NCBI RefSeq assembly: GCF_037975235.1
Contig: NZ_CP150241.1
Coordinates: forward strand, 5,766,001 to 5,830,000
Direction: 5' to 3'
DNA from: Paenibacillus sp. FSL R5-0341
Lineage (GTDB): Bacteria > Bacillota > Bacilli > Paenibacillales > Paenibacillaceae
Length of the DNA: 64,000 nt
Below are positions 54,551 through 63,782 of this stretch, piece by piece. The notes under the pieces are model-generated. The model was not told the DNA's origin. It ran no database searches and saw only the letters and a program-made list of their open reading frames with translations. The position numbers were made by a program, and so were the translations under genes. The stretch's first letter is position 1. Every line of letters begins with the position of its first letter.

Positions 54551-54561
54551 TACGTGATCAC

Positions 54562-54846
54562 CTATTCCTTATCAAAAGACTTAAAATACGGTAGCAATTT
54601 GTCAGCAAGCTTACTGCTGTCTACCTGATACGTTCCCGAACTGACCTGTTCTTTCAGTTCCTGTATCCGTTGAATGCGTCCTGCATCTTGCGTACGTCCT
54701 TGTTCCTCAAGCATCTTCATCGCCTCCGGAGAAATGGATACTTCGTCCTTACGGCGGCTCTTCTTGGCATCAGCCTGCTGATTGGATTCAACGTTCCTCT
54801 GATATGAATTGATGGCGCCAATTCTACTCGGTTCATTGATTTTCAT
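54562..54846 (-). CDS. flgM: Anti-sigma-D factor FlgM
   Basis: Inhibits sigma-D until the hook is complete. The 94-residue protein starts MKINEPSRIGAINSYQR and carries the family core DEVSISPEAMKML and a C-terminal helix pair (RIQELKEQVSSGTYQVD). I chose ATG at 54846, with AAGGAAGTG eight bases upstream; the longer frame to 54867 begins inside that site. A sigma-D promoter lies directly upstream, which gives feedback control. Confidence 0.95.
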   Translation of the reverse strand: MKINEPSRIGAINSYQRNVESNQQADAKKSRRKDEVSISPEAMKMLEEQGRTQDAGRIQRIQELKEQVSSGTYQVDSSKLADKLLPYFKSFDKE

Positions 54847-54884
54847 ATGAACTACACTTCCTTCCACGTTAGAATTTTACCTTG

Positions 54885-54911
54885 ATATACGCTTTTCTTA
54901 CTTTATCTTTA
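54885..54911 (-). promoter_or_regulatory. flgM operon promoter, sigma-D type
   Basis: On the minus strand TAAA, an exact 15-base spacer and GCGTATAT (6 of 8 with GCCGATAT), about 40 bases before the flgM start. Confidence 0.75.
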
Positions 54912-54935
54912 TGTTATCGAAATGATTAGGATAAT

Positions 54936-54969
54936 AAAAAAAACCGATAATCTTTAATAAGTTTATCGG
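54936..54969 (-). terminator. yvyF terminator
   Basis: On the minus strand ACCGATAA pairs with TTATCGGT around a 12-base loop, followed by seven Ts. It separates yvyF from the sigma-D-driven flgM operon. Confidence 0.9.
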
Positions 54970-55022
54970 TACGTTTCAAAACATTTGTTATAGCAAAACA
55001 TGTATTTGAGCCCTGACTCCTA

Positions 55023-55427
55023 TTAATCGCGTAGTTTGTCGAGAGCATTGTAGGTTCGTCCGCCTATATTGCCGTTATCCTTCTGACCTACATCACGAGC
55101 TGCACCAGCCAAGTCTTTCGTCAAACGATTACGACAAGAGTCACACATATGACCTTCACGAATCAATGTTCCGCATACTTCACAAGGATACATCATATTC
55201 GGGGCATTTTCGATGGAAATCCGTCCCTCACGGATGAACTTGGTAATGGTTTTAATCGAAACATCTGTTGCATCAGATAGTTCCTGTATATTGGTGCCTT
55301 TGTTTTCACGCAAATAATCTACACAGATCTGATATTCCTGTTCCATTTCCTTAATACAATTCGAGCATACATCTCGAAAATTTAACGCATATAATTTACC
55401 ACAGCGAGGACAATTACCTAGATTCAT
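55023..55427 (-). CDS. yvyF: YvyF family flagellar-cluster protein
   Basis: A 134-residue protein of the TIGR03826/YvyF type. It has two zinc-ribbon-like CxxC pairs (CPRCGKLYAL...CSNCIKEM near the N-terminus; CEVCG...CDSCRNRL near residue 82-98) around a helix-turn-helix-like middle (IQELSDATDVSIKTITKFIREGR). It is a likely regulator, but the role is not established. B. subtilis has yvyF in the same place before flgM. Confidence 0.9.
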   Translation of the reverse strand: MNLGNCPRCGKLYALNFRDVCSNCIKEMEQEYQICVDYLRENKGTNIQELSDATDVSIKTITKFIREGRISIENAPNMMYPCEVCGTLIREGHMCDSCRNRLTKDLAGAARDVGQKDNGNIGGRTYNALDKLRD

Positions 55428-55576
55428 CGCTAAAACGCCCCTCTCAAACTTCCATTTCCGAATAGATAATAACTATACATTACCTTATTTTCTCTAATGA
55501 AGCCATAGTCTATTTACAAAACAAAAGAGGGGACAGGATGCATATATACGCAAGCCCTTTCCCCCACTTTAATTCA

Positions 55577-58500
55577 TTAATTCAATGTTCTAATGTTTAG
55601 TACAGCAGACCACACGCTTGTGTTCTGGTCATTGAATGCTCTGATACGATATTTATGCAAACTGGACGGTAACAGATCAGAATGAATAAAAGTTGTACCA
55701 CTAACCGTTGCCACGATTTGTCCATCGGCTTCAATTTCGTAAGATGAAGCTCCCACAACCGCGTCCCACGTCAGAATAACATTCGTTCTGTCCGAAGTTC
55801 CTTTCAGCACAGCTGTAGTTAATTGAGTCGTTCCCGTTAAGATCTCACTCCAAGCTCCCGCACCGGAAGCATTTTTGGCACGAATACGGAAGGTATGCTC
55901 CGTATTTGGTGCAAGTCCGCTCTTCGTATAAGCAACTCCACTCACGGCCACTACCGTACCATCAATCTCTAGGTCATAACCGGTAGCTCCAGTTACAGCA
56001 CTCCATCTTAGCGCAATCGCCGCTGTGGTTGCAGAGTTAATACTCAAGCCTGAGACACTCGCAGGTAACGTAGTTTGAGACAACACTGCTGTCCATGCAC
56101 TCACATTGGTGTCGGTCAGGGCACGAACACGATATTTATGAATCGTTCCACCAAGAACTCCATTGTGTACATACATGAGATCACTCACCGTAGCAACTAC
56201 TATGCCATCTGCCTCAATCTCATATTTAGTTGCACCAGCAACTTCATTCCATGTCAGCGTAACTGCCGTTTCTTCAGGTACACCTTTCAGCGTTGTGGGT
56301 ACATTCAACTGGGTCGAAGCAGTTACGATCTCACTCCAGCTACCAATGCCAGCAGCATTTTTGGCACGAATGCGGAAGGTATGATCTGTATTGGCTAGAA
56401 GACCACTTTTCGTATAAGCAGATCCACTGACAGAAATTACAGCACCGTCAATCTCCAAATCATAAGCGGTAGCGCCTGCAACTGGGCTCCATTTCAACGA
56501 AATAGCAACAGGTGTAGCTGTATTTAACATGAAACCGTTAACTGCAGCAGGGATGGTGCTTTGCGTCAGGATTGCTGTCCACGCACTTGTGTTTTCACCC
56601 TTTAACGCGCGAATTCTATACTTGTGAGCCGTTCCAGGCAATAAACCATCGTGTATATATACTGGCTCACTAACTATGCCAACAATTGTACCATCGGCTT
56701 CAACTTCATACGCTGTCATATCTTCTACATCCGACCATGACAGATTGATTGCTGTTTCTTCCGATGTTGCCTTTAATACAGGTGTGTTTAAAAGCGTCAT
56801 ACCACTGATTAGATCGCTCCAAGTACCTACTCCTGCGGCGTTCTTTGAACGAATACGGAAGGTGTGCTCAGTATTCGCAGCAAGACCACTCTTCGTATAG
56901 GACACTCCCGTTACTGGAACAACGTTACCATCAATTTCTAGGTCATATCCCGTGGCTCCGGTTACTGCTGTCCACTTTAGAGTGATACCCACATTCGTAA
57001 CAGAACTAATATTAAGTCCTGCAACTGAAGCTGGTATCGTACTTTGAGTCAGCATAGCAGTCCATACACTCGTATTGGTATTCGTTAGAGCACGTATACG
57101 ATACTTGTGTGCAGTTCCTGGTAACAATCCATTATGTGAGTATGCCGGATCACTAACTGTGGCAATCACTGCACCATCTGCTTCAATTTCATAAGTGGTT
57201 GCGTCTGCTACCTCAGCCCATGTAAGGTTGATTGCAGTCTCTTCCGATGCTACTTTCAAAACGGGTGTGTTCAACTGCGTTGTTCCACTGATCAGATCGC
57301 TCCAAGCACCTACTCCTGCGGCATTCTTGGAACGAATACGGAAGGTGTGATCTGTGTTTGTTGCAAGACCGCTCTTCGTATACGCTACTCCCGTTACTGG
57401 GATAACGGTACCGTCGATCTCCAGATCATATCCTGTTGCACCTGTAACTGCTGTCCACTTCAATGCAATAGCCACGTTCGTTATTGAACTAATGGTCAAT
57501 CCTGTCACTGAAGCAGGAATCGTGCTTTGCGTCAGAATTGCTGTCCATGCACTTGTATTGGTATCGTCTAACGCACGAATGCGATATTTATGGGCTGTTC
57601 CTGGAAGCAGTGTTGTATGGGTAAAGCTAGGTTCCCCTACCGTTGCTACTACTGCTCCATCGGCTTCAATCTCATACTTCGTTGCATCAGCAACGGCTGC
57701 CCATGTCAAATTGATTGCAGTTTCTTCTGAAGTTGCTTTTAATACCGGTGTATTTAGAAGTGTTGTTCCACTGATCAACTCACTCCATGCCCCTACACCT
57801 GCGGCGTTCTTGGAACGGATTTGGAAGGTATGATCTGTATTGGCTACAAGACCACTCTTCGTATAGGCTACTCCCGTCACTGGGACAACCGTTCCATCGA
57901 TCTCTAGATCATATCCCGTTGCACCTGTAACTGCTGTCCATTTCAGTGAAATGGCTACGTTCGTAGCCGAGCTAACCGTTAAACCTGTAACTGATGCAGG
58001 TATAGTACTCTGCGTCAGAATTGTTGTCCATGCACTTGTATTGGTATCCGTCAACGCACGAATACGATACTTATGGGCAGTTCCTGGCAGCAGTGCTGCA
58101 TGGCTATAGTTAGGCTCTTCTACTATTGCCACTACTGCTCCGTCCGCCTCAATCTCGTATGTAGTCGCATCTGCTACATCAGCCCAAGTCAGGTTGATAT
58201 TCGTTTCTTCTGATGCCGCCTTTAATACAGGTGTATTCAACAGTGTCGTTGTACTGAGCGGATCACTCCAATCACCCACACCTGCAGCATTTTTCGAACG
58301 AATACGGAAGGTGTGTTCTGTATTGGCTGCAAGGCTACTCTTTGTGTAGGCTACGCCAGTAACAACTACAATTGTGCCGTCAATCTCCAAATCATATCCT
58401 GTCGCTCCGGTCACTGCTGTCCATTTCAGACCAACAGCTGCATTAGTGACCGAGTTTATAGTGAGATTCGAAACAGGACCAGAGAGTGTACTTTGGGACA

Positions 58501-60088
58501 ACATTGTAGTCCATGCACTTGTATTCGTATCATTCAAAGCTCGTACACGATATTTATGAAGTGTCCCTGGTGATAGGTCAGTGTGTGTATAAGCCGGATC
58601 TTCAACAATTCCTACGTTAACTCCATCAGCCTCAACCTCATAAGAGGTAGCCCCCTCAATTGCAGGCCATACCACAAACATATCTTCTTGCGAAGAAATC
58701 GCTTTAATAACAGGCGTACTTAGAAGTGTCGAAACAGTTAGCATGTCAGTCCACTTACCTACACCGCCTGCATTTTTAGATCTCAATCGAAATGTGTGCT
58801 CGGTATTGGGCATAAGAGCCGTCTTGCTGTATGTTGTACCAGAGACCGGAACAACAACCCCATCAACCTCCAGGTCGTATCCACTTGAACCTTTAATTGC
58901 AGTCCAACCTAAAGAGATTTTATTGAATGTATTTTCTGTAATTTTCAAACCACTTGCTGAGTCAGGTACAACAAGTTGCGTAGCCGTTCTGCTCCAATTG
59001 CTCTCATTATCTGATGATACTGCTTTTAATGCATAGGTATGACTAGAATTGGCCTCCAAACCAACGTGTTCGTAATTCGTTACATTACCTAGGTCAATTG
59101 GGGCTTCACCATCAATCTGGAGTTGATATCCATCGGCATGATTAATTGCAGCCCACTCTATTATATTTTTCCCTTGCTCAGAGCTCGTGGAGATCACAGG
59201 TTCGTTAAGCAGTGTTTTAATATTAAAGACACTACTCCATTCACTTTTCCCTATAGAATTTATAGCACGTATTTTGTAAGAGTAATTCTTGTTAGGAATG
59301 AGTACGGCATCATCCAAGCTCGTACCATAATAAGGTCCCATTAAAATACCATCACGCTCAATTTCATACTGTACAGCTTCCTGTGCATGATCCCAGCGAA
59401 TATGAGTCGTGTTTTCACTTGAGTTACCCGTTATATTCGAAGGCACCGATGGTACATTATTAATCGGTAATGGATTTACCTCCTGTTTGGTAAAAGAAGC
59501 CGGTTCAGCTTTACGTGTATAGTACGGATTAAGTTCAGAGTAAAAATCTACAACTTCTCCCGTATCTGCGTTTACAACCAAACTCAACTGTCTGACATCA
59601 TAATCATATACATCAATCGGTGTCAGTTGACCTAGCACATTATAGTGTGTGATCTCCCATTGTCCGACTTGGTTATAGGGTTGTCTGTACGTCATCTCAG
59701 TAGCAATTTCACGAACTTTGCTCAGATCGATAAGAAAAGCATTGTCGATCTGTCCGGCATATTTGGATGTATACGATCCAAAGCTTATGTTGGTAATATC
59801 ACTTGTGAAACCCAGGATAGACTGCATTCTGGTGAACGAATATCCCGTTGATGAAATATTGTAGGATCTAGCCCAACTCAGTTTAACTGATTTTTGATTC
59901 ACCTGTAGTTGGCCGTTGTTGTTGGTCATTACATATTGATAATCATTGCTTGATGAGACTATCCCGCTTCCTACCGCTGCATGTGCCCGGTTCCCCCCGT
60001 ACACGCCAAACTGCCCGAATACCAGCATGAATACTAGTAGACGGACAGTCCATAGGTTAAATCTGTTTTTTCTTTTTCCTGCGACCAC
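55577..60088 (-). CDS. Large secreted fibronectin type III repeat protein
   Basis: A secreted protein of 1503 residues from a GTG start (60088) backed by AAGGAGAG; a TTG frame to 60154 has no ribosome site. The signal peptide has a basic start (KRKNRFNLW), a hydrophobic core and cleavage near AHA/AVG. An N-terminal domain of about 170 residues is unrecognised. It is followed by 16 fibronectin III domains. Domains 3-16 are seven alternating A-B pairs of about 161 residues. No LPXTG, S-layer or catalytic domain is seen, so attachment is unknown. A surface or adhesion role is possible. It is absent from this place in B. subtilis. Confidence 0.85.
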   Translation of the reverse strand: MVAGKRKNRFNLWTVRLLVFMLVFGQFGVYGGNRAHAAVGSGIVSSSNDYQYVMTNNNGQLQVNQKSVKLSWARSYNISSTGYSFTRMQSILGFTSDITNISFGSYTSKYAGQIDNAFLIDLSKVREIATEMTYRQPYNQVGQWEITHYNVLGQLTPIDVYDYDVRQLSLVVNADTGEVVDFYSELNPYYTRKAEPASFTKQEVNPLPINNVPSVPSNITGNSSENTTHIRWDHAQEAVQYEIERDGILMGPYYGTSLDDAVLIPNKNYSYKIRAINSIGKSEWSSVFNIKTLLNEPVISTSSEQGKNIIEWAAINHADGYQLQIDGEAPIDLGNVTNYEHVGLEANSSHTYALKAVSSDNESNWSRTATQLVVPDSASGLKITENTFNKISLGWTAIKGSSGYDLEVDGVVVPVSGTTYSKTALMPNTEHTFRLRSKNAGGVGKWTDMLTVSTLLSTPVIKAISSQEDMFVVWPAIEGATSYEVEADGVNVGIVEDPAYTHTDLSPGTLHKYRVRALNDTNTSAWTTMLSQSTLSGPVSNLTINSVTNAAVGLKWTAVTGATGYDLEIDGTIVVVTGVAYTKSSLAANTEHTFRIRSKNAAGVGDWSDPLSTTTLLNTPVLKAASEETNINLTWADVADATTYEIEADGAVVAIVEEPNYSHAALLPGTAHKYRIRALTDTNTSAWTTILTQSTIPASVTGLTVSSATNVAISLKWTAVTGATGYDLEIDGTVVPVTGVAYTKSGLVANTDHTFQIRSKNAAGVGAWSELISGTTLLNTPVLKATSEETAINLTWAAVADATKYEIEADGAVVATVGEPSFTHTTLLPGTAHKYRIRALDDTNTSAWTAILTQSTIPASVTGLTISSITNVAIALKWTAVTGATGYDLEIDGTVIPVTGVAYTKSGLATNTDHTFRIRSKNAAGVGAWSDLISGTTQLNTPVLKVASEETAINLTWAEVADATTYEIEADGAVIATVSDPAYSHNGLLPGTAHKYRIRALTNTNTSVWTAMLTQSTIPASVAGLNISSVTNVGITLKWTAVTGATGYDLEIDGNVVPVTGVSYTKSGLAANTEHTFRIRSKNAAGVGTWSDLISGMTLLNTPVLKATSEETAINLSWSDVEDMTAYEVEADGTIVGIVSEPVYIHDGLLPGTAHKYRIRALKGENTSAWTAILTQSTIPAAVNGFMLNTATPVAISLKWSPVAGATAYDLEIDGAVISVSGSAYTKSGLLANTDHTFRIRAKNAAGIGSWSEIVTASTQLNVPTTLKGVPEETAVTLTWNEVAGATKYEIEADGIVVATVSDLMYVHNGVLGGTIHKYRVRALTDTNVSAWTAVLSQTTLPASVSGLSINSATTAAIALRWSAVTGATGYDLEIDGTVVAVSGVAYTKSGLAPNTEHTFRIRAKNASGAGAWSEILTGTTQLTTAVLKGTSDRTNVILTWDAVVGASSYEIEADGQIVATVSGTTFIHSDLLPSSLHKYRIRAFNDQNTSVWSAVLNIRTLN
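55580..59480 (-). repeat. Tandem coding repeats, 483-bp period
   Basis: The fibronectin III domains alternate between type A (WTAVTGATGYDLEIDGTVV, TFRIRSKNAAGVG) and type B (YEIEADGAVVATV, LPGTAHKYRIRAL). Homologous points near 56781, 57264, 57747 and 58230 are 483 bp apart. Middle pairs (domains 5-12) are the most alike, while the end pairs have diverged, as expected from unequal crossing-over in the centre. Confidence 0.88.
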
Positions 60089-60190
60089 TCTTGTTCTCTC
60101 CTTCAGTAGATATGATGTGCCACTCCCTATGCTGTCACCTGTGGTGAACGGCAAAACTATCTATTCTGCGTGAAAAAACCAATCCCTCTT

Positions 60191-60204
60191 TTTTACATGT
60201 AAAA
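60191..60204. promoter_or_regulatory. 14-bp perfect palindrome upstream of the fibronectin repeat gene
   Basis: TTTTACATGTAAAA lies about 100 bp before the GTG start. It may be an operator, but the protein is unknown. Confidence 0.45.
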
Positions 60205-60210
60205 TTTTTC

Positions 60211-60224
60211 TTATAGCGCTTTCA
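60211..60224 (-). promoter_or_regulatory. Candidate CcpA cre site
   Basis: On the minus strand TGAAAGCGCTATAA matches 13 of 14 positions of the cre consensus TGWAANCGNTNWCA. It lies about 125 bp before the fibronectin repeat gene in the 317-bp gap that should hold its promoter. It suggests carbon-source control (inference). Confidence 0.5.
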
Positions 60225-60405
60225 TTTATAGTTTCTTTAAACAACCATATTGCAAACGGTATAAATGGAAAGGAGAACCGCACAAATATACCAATCATTA
60301 ATAAAAGAACATATTTTCCTATCTACCATTAATCATAGAGTAAAGATCCCCCATCTAAAGTCACTGAATATTACTGGACAGTCATTTATTATTTGGATTT
60401 AGCTT

Positions 60406-61413
60406 CTACGATCTTGCCAGTGTCAGTGTGAAAATCTCGACCGGAAGATCCATGGAGAAGCCAGCATTTAGAATAACCCGTCCACAAGCGTCCAAGGTGC
60501 TACCTGTTGTGTATATATCATCGATTAGCAGGATCTGTATGGGTTTGGCATGTGACATGGCCTTTTGTGTTGGCAGATGAAATCCCCTGTATAGCTCTTC
60601 AATTAACTGCATACCATCTCGGTTGATGGAAAAAGCGTTCTTCATCGTTTCAATACGCTCACCGCGTGATTTGAAGCTTTGTTTGGTCGTGTTGATCTGG
60701 CGCTGCAACAGATCCACGATGGGTAGGCGGAAGGCGGTGGCGAGCCCAGCAGCCAGCCGCTCCGCCTGATTGAAGCCGCGTTCGGCTAGGCGCTCGCTGC
60801 TCACGGGAACATAGGTGACCGCGTCAGGCCTCCATTGCGGCTTCGTTTGCAGAGGCGGCGACAGCGGGCGTTGAGTTTCTGCTCTGGGATAGGCGTGCGC
60901 GTTGGTTAATGCGCGCGGGTGGGGTGGATGTGAGCTGACATCCACCGGCTTTTGAGCAAGTGTGGCGAGATGAGCCACGGGGGCTGGGGGTTCTTTTGCC
61001 AAAGCAGAAATTTGTTCCTCGCTCATCGCTTGAAAAGCTTGAATCAACAAAGCGGTTAGGAGCGGCGCGTATCTTTCGTGGCCTCGGAATTTGTACATGC
61101 CTATCCATTCTTTCATAAGAGCATTGTATTGTACGGCGCTGCGATTGGAGATAAAAGATCGGTTTTGCATGTGTGGACGAGCACAGTCCGGGCATCCGAC
61201 ACCCCGACCACAACGCAGGCAGCGGATGGAACGGATCCATGGAATCTGCTTCACACAACGTGGGCATATGCCTGGATAGATTGAAGACAGCATCGCTCGA
61301 GTGCCGCATGTCAGACAAGTCGCTCCCGGTGGGGCGAGCAGGTGATGAAGACGCCCGGTCAGGTGCTGCGCATAATCGTTCATGTTACTGAGCCAGTTGG
61401 ACATAGGGGGCAT
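60406..61413 (-). CDS. comFC: ComFC/GntX-like phosphoribosyltransferase-fold competence protein
   Basis: Late competence protein of 335 residues that works with ComFA in single-strand DNA import. N-terminal zinc ribbon CLTCGTRAM...CPRCVK and CLRCGRGVGCPDC, a central YKFRGHERYAPLL block, and the phosphoribosyltransferase loop ILLIDDIYTTGSTL near the C-terminus. A Pro/His/Ala-rich insertion of about 65 residues (about 140-200) makes it longer than the 220-240-residue homologues. It follows comFA by 56 bp; no comFB is present between them. Confidence 0.92.
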   Translation of the reverse strand: MPPMSNWLSNMNDYAQHLTGRLHHLLAPPGATCLTCGTRAMLSSIYPGICPRCVKQIPWIRSIRCLRCGRGVGCPDCARPHMQNRSFISNRSAVQYNALMKEWIGMYKFRGHERYAPLLTALLIQAFQAMSEEQISALAKEPPAPVAHLATLAQKPVDVSSHPPHPRALTNAHAYPRAETQRPLSPPLQTKPQWRPDAVTYVPVSSERLAERGFNQAERLAAGLATAFRLPIVDLLQRQINTTKQSFKSRGERIETMKNAFSINRDGMQLIEELYRGFHLPTQKAMSHAKPIQILLIDDIYTTGSTLDACGRVILNAGFSMDLPVEIFTLTLARS

Positions 61414-61469
61414 ACCTCCAGTCTCGGGAATGTAATATGAAATGTGGAACCGAACTTAGCAGATGACAA

Positions 61470-63359
61470 TTAGGTTTGGGATGGTGGGTGCAGATAACCT
61501 TTGCGACGAGCGATGGTATTCATTTTCCGGATCTGTGCAACGGCCTTCACCTGAGAACGTGTCCGACGAGATGATGCAAAAACCACTCTACCCGCCGGGT
61601 CATCCATGGAACGTCCTGCTCTACCTGCCATCTGGACCAGTGAAGCTTCATCAAAGAGACCATTGTCTGCATCCAATATGAAGACATCGCTGCGCGGAAT
61701 GGTCACGCCACGCTCCAGAATCGTTGTCGTTACGAGCAAACGAATGTCGCGATCACGAAAGGCAGTAACTTTGTTAGCACGATCAGGGTCCTGAGATGAA
61801 GTTCCTTCGATATGGATCCCAGGAAAGGTACGACGCATCAGATTCACAAACGCCTCAATTTGGGCAATACGTGTCACAAACACAAATACCTGGGCGTCAC
61901 GCTCCAATGAAATCTGGATGTTAGTCTTCAAGGCAGAAGGAAGATTTCGTTTCTTAATACATTCAGCAACGGTAACCATCTTGATCAGTCTTGGTACGGG
62001 CAAAGGATGACGGTGGAAACGTACCGGGACTTTGGCATGAGTGAGTTTACCTTGCGCTGCTTCCCTCTGTAGCCGAGCTGGCGGTGTAGCAGACAGATAG
62101 ACGAAATTCCCCTCTGGTTTACAAGAAGATGCCGCCGCGTGAGCGAGCATGGGATCGTTGTGATACGGAAAAGCATCCAGTTCATCGATAATGACGAGAT
62201 CAAATCCCTGATAAAAACGCATCAATTGATGCGTGGTCGCAAGCGTGAGCTGCGCGTCTTTCCAGCGTTCGTCGCTGCCTCCGTAAAGAGTAGCGAGCGA
62301 TGTATCCGGAAAAGCTTTGGCCAGACGTGGAGCCAGTTCCAGCACCACATCCCTGCGTGGCGTGGCGACCAAAGCTCGTCCACGACGATCCAATGTATGT
62401 TGGAGCAGCGGGAAAATCATCTCGGTCTTGCCGGCCCCGGTCACGGCCCACAGCAAGAACCGCCCCGGCCCATCCCCTGCGGGTGGCCGGGCCAAAAACG
62501 CAAGCGCCGCGGCTGCTGCCGCGCTCTGCGCTGCGCTAAGCCCCCACCGGGCGAGCCCGCCGCCGGTGGGGGCCAAGGCCGTGCCACGCGGTGCTTCGCC
62601 GCGTCGTGGCACGGCCCCTTGCGCTGCACTGCGTAGCAGCAGCGCACAGGCACGGCTGCGCCCCAGCGCGAGGCAAGCCTCGCAGTAGGCGCACGCCGCC
62701 AGGCCGCAGGCAGCGCAGGGCACGCGCTGCCTAGCTTCGCTGCCACAACGGTGGCAGCGGGGCGCGCTCCGCGCGCGTCCAAGCCACGCGTGCCGGCGGC
62801 GCGTGGCGGGCCCTTCGAGGGCGGCTGTGATACTCAGCCGCCCGTGCAAGCGCGCGAGCTGTGCAGCCGCGCGCCACTCCCTAGGCGGCTGGGCGGTATT
62901 CGCCAGCAACGCCTCCGCCTCGGCCGCCAGTAGTTGGCGGCCGCTGATCCGCTCAGCCAGCAGGGCCGCGTCCCGCTCCAGCTGAGCCCACTGCCCGGCG
63001 GGATACGGCTCGGGCATCCCGCCTACCTGAATGCGATGCTCAGCACCACTCCCCGCTTTGCCCGCTATACCTTCTCGCGCCTCAACTTCCCCCGAAGCCA
63101 GTTCATATACATCCAGCTTCCGCGCAAGATAGCTCTGCCATTCGCGCTCACCCCAGTGATCCATGCCCCGCTCCATCTCAAAATGCTCAACCAACCAAGA
63201 TGCCTGACTTAAAGGCACCACCGCATCTAAGAACAACCAGCGCAGCACATGCCGACCACTTCCGCCCTCTAGCCACCAAGTTACGTCCACTCGAATATCG
63301 AGAGACAAGGCCATGCTCCACCCTTCCCCTACACGACACACATATAAGGCAACTTTCAT
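61470..63359 (-). CDS. comFA: DNA uptake helicase ComFA
   Basis: An ATPase that helps drive transforming single-stranded DNA into the cell. The 629-residue protein has an N-terminal extension, a zinc finger with cysteine pairs (CHRCG, CAACG, CEAC at about 205-235), Walker A AVTGAGKTEM, a DELD box (VIIDELDAF), motif III YLSATPP, and motif VI QMAGRAGRSMDD. GGAGGGAGGAG precedes the ATG. Residues about 120-305 are coded by unusually GC-rich DNA. A promoter and terminator pair lies directly upstream. Confidence 0.95.
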   Translation of the reverse strand: MKVALYVCRVGEGWSMALSLDIRVDVTWWLEGGSGRHVLRWLFLDAVVPLSQASWLVEHFEMERGMDHWGEREWQSYLARKLDVYELASGEVEAREGIAGKAGSGAEHRIQVGGMPEPYPAGQWAQLERDAALLAERISGRQLLAAEAEALLANTAQPPREWRAAAQLARLHGRLSITAALEGPATRRRHAWLGRARSAPRCHRCGSEARQRVPCAACGLAACAYCEACLALGRSRACALLLRSAAQGAVPRRGEAPRGTALAPTGGGLARWGLSAAQSAAAAAALAFLARPPAGDGPGRFLLWAVTGAGKTEMIFPLLQHTLDRRGRALVATPRRDVVLELAPRLAKAFPDTSLATLYGGSDERWKDAQLTLATTHQLMRFYQGFDLVIIDELDAFPYHNDPMLAHAAASSCKPEGNFVYLSATPPARLQREAAQGKLTHAKVPVRFHRHPLPVPRLIKMVTVAECIKKRNLPSALKTNIQISLERDAQVFVFVTRIAQIEAFVNLMRRTFPGIHIEGTSSQDPDRANKVTAFRDRDIRLLVTTTILERGVTIPRSDVFILDADNGLFDEASLVQMAGRAGRSMDDPAGRVVFASSRRTRSQVKAVAQIRKMNTIARRKGYLHPPSQT

Positions 63360-63398
63360 TTACTCTCCTCCCTCCAACCTACTTTCTCCCGAACGCAA

Positions 63399-63444
63399 AA
63401 AAAGCACATGCCAACCCGGCTGTTCGCCGGAGCATGTGCTTCAT
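63399..63444 (-). terminator. Terminator in the comFA leader
   Basis: On the minus strand AGCACATGC, then CCGGC-loop-GCCGG, closes with GCATGTGCT and is followed by seven Ts, ending about 40 bases before the comFA start. A promoter lies about 50 bases upstream of it. Confidence 0.88.
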
Positions 63445-63481
63445 GTCCTATTCAATCTTGCGTATGATTAATCTACTCATT
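63445..63481 (-). ncRNA. Possible short RNA or attenuated comFA leader
   Basis: A transcript from the promoter at 63482-63510 would begin near 63475 and stop at the terminator near 63400, giving about 75-80 bases with no reading frame. It could be a small RNA, or a comFA leader whose readthrough is controlled. No conserved family was recognised. The span listed is the part before the terminator hairpin. Confidence 0.4.
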
Positions 63482-63510
63482 ACTATACCAATTGAATCTC
63501 TACATCACAA
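63482..63510 (-). promoter_or_regulatory. Promoter upstream of the comFA leader terminator
   Basis: On the minus strand TTGTGA, a 17-base spacer and TATAGT. Confidence 0.55.
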
Positions 63511-63723
63511 GGTTCGTCATGCATCATACAATTCTGCTAATAACCAGAATCTTTCTTTAAAATTGCGAAACTTTTTCCAATCTGGTTCGTCTATACTTTT
63601 AAATTAAGAGTTCTGACTTCGAAAATCTTATTTCTGTGATCAAGAACTCATCGTACCCAGACAATAACCATAGATTGCATAAAAACCCATTTTTAATTTA
63701 AAAGCAGACTTGGCTACAATTAC

Positions 63724-63751
63724 AAAAAAAGACTACAGCTTCTGCTGTAAT
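63724..63751 (-). terminator. Terminator of the gene at the right edge
   Basis: On the minus strand GATTACAGC pairs with GCTGTAGTC around AGAA, followed by seven Ts, 32 bp after the stop codon at 63783. Confidence 0.88.
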
Positions 63752-63782
63752 CTTTTCACTGTAGATCTGCGAAATGCTAATC

